Assembly (NCBI RefSeq): GCF_029027585.1
Contig: NZ_CP093397.1
Location: forward strand, 1,415,405-1,479,404
DNA from: Sulfurimonas sp.
Lineage (GTDB): Bacteria; Campylobacterota; Campylobacteria; Campylobacterales; Sulfurimonadaceae
Reading direction: 5' to 3'
DNA length: 64,000 nt
Made by a program: the position numbers and the translations under genes. Below are positions 18,998 to 28,988 of this stretch, piece after piece. A model generated the notes under the pieces. That model ran no database searches. It was not told the origin of the DNA and worked only from the letters and a program-made list of their open reading frames with translations. The stretch's first letter is position 1; every line of letters begins with the position of its first letter.

Positions 18998-19982
18998 CTT
19001 CTTTCCACCAAAAAGGTCTAGCTTCTTTTTTGAGTTCTATATTTTTATTTTCATGATATGTTGCACCAGCTACTTGCCAGTCTGGACAAGTTTTACAAAT
19101 ATCTGGTATATCTTCCCACCTATGTTCTATATGTGGTTTTTTTACTACTTTTGTATGTTCTTGCCATAACTCTTTTAAAGATGTGTCTTTTGCATTACCT
19201 ATGATGGTTTTACCTTCATAATCAACAGCACAAGTTACTACATTTCCATTTTCATGTATAGCCATAGTATTCATCGCCCATGGACAAGCTACTCTAAACT
19301 CAGTATCGTAGTCTAAGTTATTTGCTACTACATCACCAGAGTTTGTCCACGAGAGCATATTTCTAGTTTTTACTTCAGCACCAAGAGGTTCCCAGTGCTC
19401 TCTAAAAGCTTCAACTTCGTGTCTATTCTCATCCATAACTGAAAACTGACACTGAATAACTGGAAACTCTAAGCCTAACTCATCTCTTCTTTTTAGGAGT
19501 TTCTCTACAGATGCATAAACTCTATCTCTCTCTCCCCCAACTCTTATCTTGTTAAAAGTTTCACAAGTGAAACCATCAAGCGAGATTATAAATCTTTTAA
19601 GCCCAGATGTAAGAATTTGGTCTATCCAGTCATGTCGTTCTAGTAAAACTCCATTAGAATTTAAAACCATGTTTGTAAGCCCTGCATCTCTACCGTACCT
19701 AAGTAGTTCATATAGTGTCTCACGAAGAGTTGTAGCCTCACCATAAAAAGTTGGCCATATCTCAGTATTTGGTTCTTCTTTGGCTATCTCATCAACTATC
19801 TTTTTAAAAAGATCTGTATCCATATGTTGTTTAGTTCTCTCCATGATGCGGTGGTTACAGTGGATACAGGCTTGGTTACATACAGAGGTGCTCTCTATAA
19901 TTATCTGAGGTGGAAACTCCCACTTTTGAAGTTTCCCTTCAATTTTAAGTAGTCTATCTTTTGTTTCTTGTGTTATTTTCAT
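18981..19982 (-). CDS. Radical SAM/SPASM protein (copy 2)
   Basis: 333 residues from the ATG at 19982, which forms an ATGA overlap with the upstream amidotransferase gene; the longer frame from 20024 is unlikely. CxxxCxxC is C35/C39/C42 and the SAM-binding region follows with PTFYGEATT. The C-terminal SPASM cysteines include VACPWAM, VTCAVD and CKTCPDW. It is clearly related to copy 1 (17547-18542) in layout and in the CPDW ending, suggesting paired steps in one pathway. Confidence 0.87.
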   Translation of the reverse strand: MKITQETKDRLLKIEGKLQKWEFPPQIIIESTSVCNQACIHCNHRIMERTKQHMDTDLFKKIVDEIAKEEPNTEIWPTFYGEATTLRETLYELLRYGRDAGLTNMVLNSNGVLLERHDWIDQILTSGLKRFIISLDGFTCETFNKIRVGGERDRVYASVEKLLKRRDELGLEFPVIQCQFSVMDENRHEVEAFREHWEPLGAEVKTRNMLSWTNSGDVVANNLDYDTEFRVACPWAMNTMAIHENGNVVTCAVDYEGKTIIGNAKDTSLKELWQEHTKVVKKPHIEHRWEDIPDICKTCPDWQVAGATYHENKNIELKKEARPFWWKEDENED

Positions 19983-21775
19983 TTTATTCCCTCGTACCAA
20001 ACTGCTAGTGTATATAAATTCCAAATTTTTGCGTGTTGTTTTTTTTGTATCTTAAAAGTGTCTAGTAAATTTTTTATATATATTTTATTAAATTCAAAAT
20101 TATCTATCATATTAGAATGAAGTATTGTAGTATAAACTTCATCAAAATACTCTTCTTCTATCCATTGATATACAGGAAGTACAAAACCCTCTTTAGGTCT
20201 GTTTATGATTTCATCATCAAGATACTTAGATGCACTTTTTTTGAGTATATATTTATTAACAGTATTTTTTATTTTAAGTGATGATGGAATTTGTGCGGCA
20301 AACTCGACGATACGGTAATCTAAAAAAGGTGAGCGAACCTCTAGCGAATGTGCCATTGAGAGTCTATCTGTAAATGGAAGTATTTGATTTACTAGTAGTT
20401 CTTTTTCATCTATCTCTAAACATTTATCGAGCATAGTCTTAGCTGTAGTAGTGATATTTTTATAAGGATTTGGGATATCTATGTTACTTAGAAATAAAGA
20501 GTTTAATTCATCATCACTAAAAACATTCAACTTATTTCTCCAAACAGCTATATCTTCATCTGCTATATGTTTTAAAAACTCAAATTCTTCTTTTGAATCA
20601 AAAGGTTTTATATGTTGAGTATTGTTAAGATAATTCTCTATCGGAGTTGAAAGTCTATGAGTTAAGTAACTTCCAAAAAGTTCATCAGCCCCATCACCGC
20701 AGAGTGCTACTTTTACATTTTTCGAGATTAGTTTAGTTAAAAAATAAGTGCTTATAGTACCTGAAAATGGCTCATCAAAAGCTCGAAGTGCATCTGATAA
20801 TTCATCAAAAACTTCTTTTGAATCTAGTATATATTCATAATGATTTGTTCCAAGTTTTTCAGATAATTTTCTGGCATGATACAAATCACTTTGTTTATTT
20901 TTAAAATCGTCTTTATAACCAAGAGAAAAAGTCATAAGATTTTTGTTATGAGTTTGGGTAATGATAGAACAAACTAAACTAGAGTCCAAACCACCACTTA
21001 AAAATGCTCCATACTCAACATCACACTCTGTTCTTATTTTCACGGCATCTTCTAAGAGAGTTATCAATTTCTTAGATATCTCATGTTCAGATAAATTTGT
21101 TTTTTTAGAAAAATCTAAATCCCAATATTTATTTTCTACATAAGTTTTTAACCTTAAATCATACTCAATATAAGATGCACTATTTACTTGTTTTATATCT
21201 TCATAGATTGTATCTGGTGCAGAAGTATTTTTTAGTTGAAGATAGTTTATTAAAGAGTGTTTATCTATTTTAAAATCATTTTTGATCTTTAGAAGTGCTT
21301 TTATCTCTGATGCAAAATAGAACTCTTTATTTATAGAGGTATAATAAAGTGGTTTTTTTCCAAGTCTATCTCTATATAAAAGTAGCTTTTGTTTATCTAC
21401 ATCATATAAAGCTATTGCAAACATACCGTTAAGTTTATTTACGAAATCTACTCCATATTCTAGATACATATTTGGAATAATCTCCCCATCACTATGTGAA
21501 GAAGAAAAAGAGTAGCCTTTAGAAATAAGCTCATTACGAAGTTCTTTATGATTGTATATCTCACCATTAAACACAACAACGATTGATTTGTCTTTTGAAT
21601 AATAAGGTTGAGAACCAGACTCTATATCTACTATAGATAATCTTCTCATTGCTAATGAGATTGTCTTAGAATTAAAACTACCTAGTGAATCAGGTCCTCT
21701 GTGAACTAAGGCATCGTTCATGTCTTTGAGTAGTTTATTGTTTTGATGTGCTACAAAACCAACTATACCGCACAT
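19979..21775 (-). CDS. Asparagine synthase-like glutamine amidotransferase (copy 2)
   Basis: 598 residues. Cys2 in MCGIVG is the glutaminase nucleophile; FNGEIYN is at 69-75; the ATP loop SGGLDSS is at 260-266, and DRLSMAHSLEVRSPFLD lies near 465-481. It shares domain order with copy 1 but is a diverged paralogue. It heads the group amidotransferase, radical SAM, GNAT, radical SAM, WbqC, all with 4- to 17-base overlaps, which suggests these proteins act on one intermediate. Confidence 0.88.
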   Translation of the reverse strand: MCGIVGFVAHQNNKLLKDMNDALVHRGPDSLGSFNSKTISLAMRRLSIVDIESGSQPYYSKDKSIVVVFNGEIYNHKELRNELISKGYSFSSSHSDGEIIPNMYLEYGVDFVNKLNGMFAIALYDVDKQKLLLYRDRLGKKPLYYTSINKEFYFASEIKALLKIKNDFKIDKHSLINYLQLKNTSAPDTIYEDIKQVNSASYIEYDLRLKTYVENKYWDLDFSKKTNLSEHEISKKLITLLEDAVKIRTECDVEYGAFLSGGLDSSLVCSIITQTHNKNLMTFSLGYKDDFKNKQSDLYHARKLSEKLGTNHYEYILDSKEVFDELSDALRAFDEPFSGTISTYFLTKLISKNVKVALCGDGADELFGSYLTHRLSTPIENYLNNTQHIKPFDSKEEFEFLKHIADEDIAVWRNKLNVFSDDELNSLFLSNIDIPNPYKNITTTAKTMLDKCLEIDEKELLVNQILPFTDRLSMAHSLEVRSPFLDYRIVEFAAQIPSSLKIKNTVNKYILKKSASKYLDDEIINRPKEGFVLPVYQWIEEEYFDEVYTTILHSNMIDNFEFNKIYIKNLLDTFKIQKKQHAKIWNLYTLAVWYEGIK

Positions 21776-23031
21776 CTATTTTACTAGTCTGTCAAATATT
21801 TTTAGATACATTTTTTCATTTTCTTGTAAAAGTTTTATGGCAAATTCTCTTGATTTTAAACTTATCTCTTTTAGTTCATTAAATTTTTTATTTTGATACT
21901 CTATGAGTCTATTTTCTAAATTGTATAGGTTAATATTTACTATGGGAGAGTTGTCAAAAAAGTCTATGTAGTAATTACTATTTACAATCTTATACATATC
22001 ATTGATACTTTCATCTAAATACAAAAATACTATTTTACCTTTTATCATTGCTTCAAGCGCTGAAAAACTAAAAAAGCCATCAGTTAATTGTTCTATATAA
22101 AAATGTGAGCTATCTAGTTTTGAGAGGATTATATCTCTTTTTTCGGCGTAGCAAAATTCTAAATTATTTATATGATTATTGGACTTTCTTAAACTGTTCT
22201 CTATGAAGTTACTACCTTTTCTTACTTTATCATTAGCATAATGAATTATCTTTATATCATCCGTATTTTTAAAATTGTAAGTATATTTTTTATTATTAAT
22301 ATCATCTATAATATGTCCATGATAAACTAAAATATCTATTTTTTGTAAGAAGTCTATGTAGTTGACAGTAGCAATTATTAAATTCACATACTTAGACCAA
22401 TGGTATATCCTAGATTCTATTTTTTTATCTAGATGAAAATATTTTTTTAAACTCATCATGTGACCTAGCTTTTGTACACGATTTGAGTTTTGTTTTATGG
22501 ACCATACATCACTTCCATAAGGGAAAAGGATGACTTTTTTATTGAAAAGTTGATATATAATTGGTTCAATACGCCAAAAAATAGTTCTTTCTAAAAGCCA
22601 CTGTTGAAGTAAAGAGTATAAATGTCAAATTTATTTAAAGCCCAAAGAAATGATATATATGGACCAAAAAGATAAGGCTCTTTATGTAAAAATTTATTTT
22701 TACATATATCACTAAAAGAGATATCATTATGAAAATTTCCATTTGACCAATCATCAAAGACAAAAAGTGTAGTATTAAAGCCGTTTTGTTTAAGTAGTTT
22801 ATTTAGTAAGTAAAAAGTTACGATAGGTACTGTTCCTAATAGTATTTTTTTTTCAGGATTAGGAGTAAGTAGTTTCTTGTATATAAAAAGGATAATAAGG
22901 CTTAATAAAAATGGTACTATAATAAGTAAATCAACTATATATCTTTTAAAATTATATTTTAACTCATTTTTGAAATTGATAGCAGGTTCATTATCATCAA
23001 ATAAAAAACTCCAACCAGCTTCATTTCTCAT
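21776..23031 (-). pseudogene. Frameshifted glycosyltransferase-like gene
   Basis: Two frames make up one gene: 23031-22591 (146 codons, with a membrane-like segment LLIIVPFLLSLIILFIY near 35-51) and the frame ending at 21776, which is open upstream to about 22600 and reads WLLERTIFWRIEPIIYQ before its first ATG. The join needs one extra base near 22600-22606. The rejoined product would be about 420 residues. The C-terminal part (FYIEQLTDGFFSFSALEAMI) resembles the donor-binding half of GT-B transferases. Either a real 1-base deletion or an assembly error; the conserved sequence on both sides favours error or very recent loss. Confidence 0.7.
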
Positions 23032-25132
23032 ATAGAGACCTTCAGAATATTTCTAAAATCATTTATAGTGTGTTTTTCTAATTGTTTAGATGTATGCTCA
23101 AGGTAACTCTTAGTTACTCTTTGTACTAAATCTTTATCATGAATGAACTTATTGGCAATTAATATATAGTCATTTTTATCTTTTGCAAAAGATAGAGCTA
23201 AATTTAATTTTTCACCTTTATAGTCATATATTACAACATAAGGTTTCCCTTTAGCTCTATACTCTTCAAGTGCCCTACCTCCACCAAAAGGAAAAGGTGT
23301 TAGCCATAAGTCTATAACATGAGCATATACATGAGCATCTATGTGACCTGGAAAATAAAACCTATCAGATAAGCCTAGTGCTTCCACTTTGCGTTTAACT
23401 TCACTATTTTCCCACCACAAGCTAAGTAAATAGTATGTGGATTTTTTTTCATGATAGCAGCAACAGTTTGTAAGTACTCATCACTATCTAGCTTTATAAG
23501 TCTCCCGATGCTACCAAGTATAAAACTATCTTTGGGGTATGAAGCTCTGATTTTGTTAATTTCCTTTATATCAACATCAGGGTTATATATTTCTAAATCT
23601 ATAGGGATTTCAAAGTGTTTAAACCTTTTATCCGTAGTATTAAAGTGAGAGATTTTCACATCAATAGCATCTAGATCATACTCATCATTTCCATGACTCC
23701 AATAAATCTGTTTAGGTGCAGTTTTGCTAGTAAATAAGAAGTTATATTCTGCTCTGTTGTGATAACCTATGAGTATATCAATTTTATCTTTTATAAGTAA
23801 TTTTCTGGTTTTTAAAGTTTTTTCTATTATTGAATAAAAAGCATAGTTACTTTTAAAAAACTTATGATGTAAGTCAACATATTTAAATCCAAGTGCTTTT
23901 AATTCTTCAACTTTTTTATCATCACTTCCTAGCATTTCCATAAGATTTAAATCATATACTATAAATTCATATTGTTTATCTGGATTTTTCTTGATAGATT
24001 CTAGTAAAGACATCATTACATGATTTACAGATAAATCTAGGATTCTGTGAACTAAGATGGCTACTTTTATCTTTTTTTGATTAGGGTTTATTTTTTTATT
24101 ATTTGCTTTGAGCTTGTATTTATCTATAAGTGTATTTTTTACATATGATTCAAATGGACGCTCAACAGCATCGTTAAAATCTTTATGTTCCTTTTGAGTC
24201 TGAGCAACTCCGTTCCATGAAAACTGAAGTGGATAGTATATAAACATCACCAGTTCATCTTGGTCTTTTGTTATAGCTTCAAGGTATATAGGAAGTAAAA
24301 TGTTATACATCTCTTTAAAATCTTCAAAAAAATCAAAAGCATAGTTAGTGATATAAAAAAATCTATACACTTGTTCTTTTTGTTTTATTGTGTCAAGGTC
24401 AAAAAAATCAGATTTAAATATAATTTTTGCCTGTATATTTATAAATTTTTTAAACTCTTCGGGCGTATAAATATACTTTACAAAATGAAAATTAGTGAAG
24501 ATATCATGCATTGTGTCATAGTTACTTATCTCTAGTAGGCACTTTTGTCTATTTTTATCAAATTCTTTTTTATCTTGAAATTGCTTTAAAATAAATGCTA
24601 TGAAGATATTATTCATACTTGTTTCTTGTTTATTTATTGATGTAAATAGTTGCATCTGCAGATTTAGTATCTGCGGAGTAAGTTCGTATTGATGTGTTTG
24701 TAAGTAAGTTGTTATGTTTAATAGTTTTATTATTAATTCAGCAGTGGCTTTTTCATCAGCACCTTCTATTAAGTGCTTTAAAAATGAAAATATCATTACT
24801 CCAATATTTTTATTATCTATCTTAGCAGGAAGAAGAGAGTTTATAATTTCTATTTTTCTATTTTTTATAGTTGTGATAGTTTGAGTTATGTTTTGAGTTA
24901 TTTGTGCTTTAATATCATCGGAAAAGTTAACATTGTCAAAGTTTAGTTGTGAAACTTGTGGGTATGTGGTTCGCAAGAAAAAATCATAAAATGAGGCAAT
25001 TGGCACATTTATGCAGTTTGATGGAGCATCTGTTAAAGGAGCCCCATCATAGAAAAATAATTTTTTATCATCTTTATGCCTATCAGCCACCGTAAGTGCA
25101 ACTACAGAGTCGAAAAAAATAGACACTTTCAA
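23028..25132 (-). pseudogene. Frameshifted large glycosyltransferase gene
   Basis: The frame from 25132 ends early at 23375 after LGSIGRLIKLDSDEYLQ and YLACGG, and the frame ending at 23028 continues without a break in sense: ENSEVKRKVEALGLSDRF, then FPGHIDAHVYAHVIDLWL and FPFGGGRALEEYRAKGKP. Adding one base in the GGTGGG tract near 23410-23416 rejoins them into about 700 residues. The N-terminal 300 residues are helical with no clear domain; the C-terminal half is a GT-B glycosyltransferase resembling SPINDLY/GT41-like proteins. It is the first gene downstream of fliD. Confidence 0.75.
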
Positions 25133-25158
25133 TATTCATTAGACCTCTTCATAAGATC

Positions 25159-26559
25159 TTATTTACTAGCATATTCAGCATTTATCATCATTTGCATAGA
25201 TGAAAATTGAGCATTTATTTTACTTATTATGGCATCATAAGCTATAAACCTTTTTGACATAATCTCATAACGAGTATCAAGGGAGTTCTTGGAATTTAAA
25301 TGAGTTTTAGAAAGGTTTTTACCTTCTGTTTTTAAGTCTGCCTCAAAAGTGCTTAAAAGTTTTCCGTAGCCAGTATATCCTTTGAGTTTTGTATCAAAAG
25401 TTTTAAAGAAACCTGCTACATCATCTCCATCATTATCTTTCCCACCAGTAAAAAACAACTTTACTGCATCTGGGTCATCCTTTAGTTTCTTTTCAAAGAC
25501 ATTTTTATCAAAGCTCATTGCACCATGTCTGTCTATATCTACACCATAGTTAAGAAGTAAATCTCCATCATTTAGAGAAGTTATTGCCCTTGTTAAGTCT
25601 CTAGAGATTGATTTAACAAAACTATCACTATTAAAAACACCCTCAGCACCAGTTTCTCTATTTTTAAGTGTCATATCGTGCAGGTTAGTCATAAGCGCAT
25701 TATAACTATCTACAAACTGTTGAAGTTCATCTGTTATACCTTTTGTATTTTGAGAAATAGCAACTTTTGAGATATCCCCTTCTTTATTAAGCGTAATATC
25801 TACACCTAAAATAAGGTCACTAAACTCGTTACTTGATCTAGTCATAGAAATGCCATTATATTTAAACTCTGCATCTACTGCTGTTTGTACTTTTTCATAA
25901 CCTGTTGGGTTTGTAGTTGCGTTATATGCAGCAAAAAGAGCAGAATCCAAATTACCACTTGTATCAGAAATAGTTAAAGTTTGATTTTCACCTGTTGATT
26001 TGGATGTAATTATTAAACTAAATGCACCATCTCCAGTTTGTAAAATAGATGCTGAAATATCATCTCCAGCCTCATCTGTAATAGCTTGCGTCAAATCACT
26101 AAGAGTCATCCCAGCAGTATATGCAATGTTTATAGTTTTATCAGGGTTAGCAGGGTCTGAGCCAATTTTTATCTCAAGGGTTCCATTTAATGAAGCAACA
26201 TTTGTAAGTTTACTTGCAACTGCTCCAAATTTTGTTATATCTTTTTTAGCAAGTGTAATAGTTTCAAGGTTAAAAGATTCTACATTAGCCCCTGCATCTA
26301 TTTTTACTTTAGATTTGCCAGTCACTTCTACGCTTTTAGAGTCAAATATTGTACTGTAACTAAGAGCAGAAGCACTGGCTTTAAAAGTCTTCATCATAGA
26401 TGTTAATAGTTTTTGTGCATCTTGTCTTTGGTTATTAAGAGTGATTTTTCTCTCTATTGGTTTAATGATTCGAGAGGTATCTGCTGCTTTTAACTTATCT
26501 ATTACATCAGCAGTTAAAACACCTGAACCGATACCGAGGGAGCTTATTGCAGAAGCCAT
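25159..26559 (-). CDS. fliD: Flagellar cap protein FliD (filament hook-associated protein 2)
   Basis: 466 residues. The N-terminal FliD domain begins SAISSLGIGSGVLTADVIDKL and the C-terminal FliD domain includes LQQFVDSYNALMTNLHDM and GVDIDRHGAMSFDK, with a final coiled-coil region. FliD forms the cap under which flagellin folds at the filament tip. AAAAAGGATTT precedes the ATG. It starts the long minus-strand run of glycan genes 26 bases ahead of the first, so capping and glycosylation genes may share a transcript. Confidence 0.95.
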   Translation of the reverse strand: MASAISSLGIGSGVLTADVIDKLKAADTSRIIKPIERKITLNNQRQDAQKLLTSMMKTFKASASALSYSTIFDSKSVEVTGKSKVKIDAGANVESFNLETITLAKKDITKFGAVASKLTNVASLNGTLEIKIGSDPANPDKTINIAYTAGMTLSDLTQAITDEAGDDISASILQTGDGAFSLIITSKSTGENQTLTISDTSGNLDSALFAAYNATTNPTGYEKVQTAVDAEFKYNGISMTRSSNEFSDLILGVDITLNKEGDISKVAISQNTKGITDELQQFVDSYNALMTNLHDMTLKNRETGAEGVFNSDSFVKSISRDLTRAITSLNDGDLLLNYGVDIDRHGAMSFDKNVFEKKLKDDPDAVKLFFTGGKDNDGDDVAGFFKTFDTKLKGYTGYGKLLSTFEADLKTEGKNLSKTHLNSKNSLDTRYEIMSKRFIAYDAIISKINAQFSSMQMMINAEYASK

Positions 26560-26592
26560 AATAAATCCTTTTTAAATTAAAGTATAACACTA

Positions 26593-26619
26593 ATATCGAC
26601 AATAAAGCAATAAAGTTAA
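26593..26619 (-). promoter_or_regulatory. Sigma28 (FliA) promoter of fliD
   Basis: On the minus strand GTCGATAT (26600-26593) matches the GCCGATAA-type -10 of sigma28; the -35 side (TTAA at 26619-26616, 15 bases away) is a weaker match to TAAA. The same GTCGATAT octamer drives the divergent fliS gene. Confidence 0.6.
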
Positions 26620-26634
26620 ATTTTAAATTTGCTA

Positions 26635-26661
26635 TAAAGAAAATTTATTTCGTGTCGATAT
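26635..26661 (+). promoter_or_regulatory. Sigma28 (FliA) promoter of fliS
   Basis: TAAA (26635-26638), 15 bases, then GTCGATAT (26654-26661): a close match to TAAA-N15-GCCGATAA. Transcription would begin near 26668, which supports the fliS start at 26705 rather than the upstream ATG at 26669. Confidence 0.75.
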
Positions 26662-26704
26662 ATCTTACATGAAAGAAACTAACAATGATGAAAAAGGATC
26701 TAAA

Positions 26705-27079
26705 ATGTATGGTAATTTAGCTCATAATATTTATGCACAAAATAACATCGGTATTGAGTCCCCAGCGAAGCTTATTGAGATGCTGTATGAAGGTGTACTT
26801 CGTTTTAATGCACAAGCAAAGAAGGCTATAAAAGATGGCGATGTAGAAAAAAGAGTTTACTGGATAAACCGCTCGATAGCTATTCTTACAGAGTTGATAG
26901 TTACCATCGATACAAATCAAGGAGATATTTCTTTATACTTAGAAGGTCTTTATAATTATGAAATAAAATTATTAACACAAGCGTCTATGGAAAAAAATAT
27001 TGATAAACTTGATGAAGTTAGTCAAGTTTTTAAAGGTTTGTTAGAGGCATGGAGAGAAAGTACAGATGTGGCTAAATAA
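26705..27079 (+). CDS. fliS: Flagellin export chaperone FliS
   Basis: 124 residues from the ATG at 26705, chosen because AAAGGATC precedes it and FliS proteins begin with MY...; the frame is also open from 26669 but that is at the predicted transcription start. Motifs include NNIGIESPAKLIEMLYEGVL and the helical bundle with DIGDISLYLEGLY-like residues (actual: QGDISLYLEGLYNY). FliS binds the flagellin C-terminus in the cytoplasm and hands it to the export gate. It overlaps the next small gene by 14 bases. Confidence 0.92.
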   Translation: MYGNLAHNIYAQNNIGIESPAKLIEMLYEGVLRFNAQAKKAIKDGDVEKRVYWINRSIAILTELIVTIDTNQGDISLYLEGLYNYEIKLLTQASMEKNIDKLDEVSQVFKGLLEAWRESTDVAK

Positions 27080-27320
27080 CCTACAAATAGCAATAATTGA
27101 AAAAAATACAGATAATATAGACGAACTTTTAGACAATATGCCAAAATTTGAGAAAGTTAAAGATATGGAATCAGCCTCATATCTTTTAAGAGAAGCGGCT
27201 GAGCTAATCTACACACTTCAAGATGAAACAAAAATAATTATGAATAAGATGGAGAAAAATCTAAAGTTTTTAGAGTCAATACAGCTAGAACCTACAAATA
27301 AACTAGACTTAAAGTCATAG
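27066..27320 (+). CDS. Small helical protein downstream of FliS, possibly FliT-like
   Basis: 84 residues, nearly all predicted helix, with acidic N-terminal half and heptad-like spacing (ELLDNMPKFEKVKDME, ELIYTLQDETKIIMNKME). It overlaps fliS by 14 bases, the place FliT holds in many flagellar operons, and has FliT-like length. Sequence identity to FliT is not visible by eye, so the role as FliD chaperone is inference. Meets the convergent SDR gene with a 6-base gap. Confidence 0.65.
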   Translation: MWLNNLQIAIIEKNTDNIDELLDNMPKFEKVKDMESASYLLREAAELIYTLQDETKIIMNKMEKNLKFLESIQLEPTNKLDLKS

Positions 27321-27326
27321 TTTAGA

Positions 27327-28016
27327 TTACTTCTTACAAATTCCAAATCTCAAACTTCTTATAGTGTATTCACTAACAACAGCACCTTTTCTCATACTCA
27401 AAATATGTTCTATTGCATCTGCTATATCAGATGCTAATAGTTTTTCATCTTCTTTATCACTTGTTGTAAATCTAAGTTCATCATAAAAATTACTCTGTGT
27501 CATGTCGGGGTTTATGTTTGTAACACTTAGTCCACTTTTTCTGCTCTCTTCAAAGAGTGAGTCACCAAAGGCTTTTAAACCAGCTTTTGTTGCACTATAA
27601 ACACCTGCAAATTTACTAGTTTTTATGGCTTCTATGCTATTTATATTTATTAGGTAACCATCATTTTTTCTCAAACTCCGAAGTAGGGCATTTGTAAGCA
27701 ACATAGGAGCAGTTAGATTTAAAAAAGTCATCTCTTTTATAACTTTGGTACTTAACTCTTCATGAGGTTCAAACCTTCCAAAACCAGCGGAATTTATAAG
27801 TATAGATGCATCTTCATTTTTTAACACTTCACAAATTCTTCCAGTTGCTTTTTCATCTGATAAGTCAGCTTGAAAACAACTAAAATTTTTACTATTAAAA
27901 TCTTTGTTTGTTATGCTTCTGCTAACTCCAACAACTCTGTATCCAAGCTTCAAAAGTCGTAAACTTATTTCTTTACCAATTCCACTACTAGCTCCCGTTA
28001 CCACTGCTGTTTGCAT
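27327..28016 (-). CDS. Short-chain dehydrogenase/reductase
   Basis: 229 residues from the ATG at 28016, as MQTAVVTGASSGIGKEI is the normal SDR beginning; the longer frame from 28076 runs into the divergent gene. Cofactor motif TGASSGIG at 7-14, then NSAGFGRF (NAG-like), catalytic Ser in ININSIEA and YSATK as YxxxK. Substrate unknown; sequence resembles the YdfG/short oxidoreductase group. Confidence 0.85.
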   Translation of the reverse strand: MQTAVVTGASSGIGKEISLRLLKLGYRVVGVSRSITNKDFNSKNFSCFQADLSDEKATGRICEVLKNEDASILINSAGFGRFEPHEELSTKVIKEMTFLNLTAPMLLTNALLRSLRKNDGYLININSIEAIKTSKFAGVYSATKAGLKAFGDSLFEESRKSGLSVTNINPDMTQSNFYDELRFTTSDKEDEKLLASDIADAIEHILSMRKGAVVSEYTIRSLRFGICKK

Positions 28017-28043
28017 TTTAAACCTTTTAGCTATAATTTCTTT

Positions 28044-28868
28044 ATGAAAAACATATATATTACAGATCTTGATCATACATTTTTGAGAAATGATTTATCT
28101 ATAAGTGATTATACTAAAAAAATCTGGAACTCTTTTAGTGACAGCTCGATTATGGGTATAGCAACGGCAAGAACTCATATGAAAACTGTACATTTTTTAA
28201 AGGGAGTAGAGGTAAATGCTCCTATGATTTTACTAGATGGAGCACTCATAGCGACTATGGACAAAAAAATCATTGAGACAAAAACTCTTTGTCGTAATGT
28301 TAGTGATATGATAATTGATGAGGGTTGGAAGTTTGGGATTTATCCTTTTGTACTCTCGTTAAGTGATGAGAAAAACCTAAGAGAGAGTTTCTTACACGAT
28401 AAGGTTCTTAACAAGTACCAAATAGAAGTACTCAAACGCTACTCAGGTGATGATAACCTTAAGAGTTTTGATGGCATAAGAGCAGAAGATAAAAACTTCA
28501 AAATTGTTTATATGGCAGATGAGGAACTATTAATTGAACTTCATGAACACTTAGTAAATATTTTTGGCGATGATTTGAAGTACATCTTAGCTCCTGAAGC
28601 CTATGTAGGATGTCACTTCTTGACCATACTAAACAAAGATGCAGATAAGGCTCACGGCATAAAAAGTGTGAGTGAATATCTCGGATTTAATTTGCAAAAC
28701 TTAACTGTTTTTGGGGATAATCTTAACGATATAGGAATGTTTAACTTAGCAAATACAGCAGTAGCTGTAGCAAATTCACATGATGATGTGCTTGTGTTAG
28801 CAGATGTAGTCTTAACTTATACAAATGAAGAAGATGCAGTTGCAAAGTACTTAGAAAGTTTAAGCTAA
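28044..28868 (+). CDS. Cof-type HAD-IIB phosphatase
   Basis: 274 residues from the ATG at 28044 (TTTCTTT before it, no strong Shine-Dalgarno; the longer frame from 28011 overlaps the SDR gene). Motif I is TDLDHTFLR with the nucleophile Asp and acid Asp; motif II is GIATARTH; motif IV is FGDNLNDIGMF near 232-242. The HAD-IIB cap lies between. Such enzymes dephosphorylate sugar phosphates or cofactors; substrate not identifiable. Confidence 0.85.
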   Translation: MKNIYITDLDHTFLRNDLSISDYTKKIWNSFSDSSIMGIATARTHMKTVHFLKGVEVNAPMILLDGALIATMDKKIIETKTLCRNVSDMIIDEGWKFGIYPFVLSLSDEKNLRESFLHDKVLNKYQIEVLKRYSGDDNLKSFDGIRAEDKNFKIVYMADEELLIELHEHLVNIFGDDLKYILAPEAYVGCHFLTILNKDADKAHGIKSVSEYLGFNLQNLTVFGDNLNDIGMFNLANTAVAVANSHDDVLVLADVVLTYTNEEDAVAKYLESLS

Positions 28869-28893
28869 TTCTTTAAAAAGATTATTTAAAGTT

Positions 28894-28930
28894 ATATTAA
28901 CTATAATAATAATGAATGAATAGTTAATAT
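28894..28930. promoter_or_regulatory. Inverted repeat between HAD and porin-like gene
   Basis: A perfect 11-base inverted repeat, ATATTAACTAT and ATAGTTAATAT, separated by 15 AT-rich bases. It lies 26 bases after the HAD stop and about 60 bases before the outer-membrane protein gene. It could be an operator for a dimeric regulator or a weak terminator; no U-tract follows. Confidence 0.4.
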
Positions 28931-28988
28931 CTAAGTTAGCACATTATTAGAATATGATTGTTGATTAAACAAACAATGAGGAAATGTA

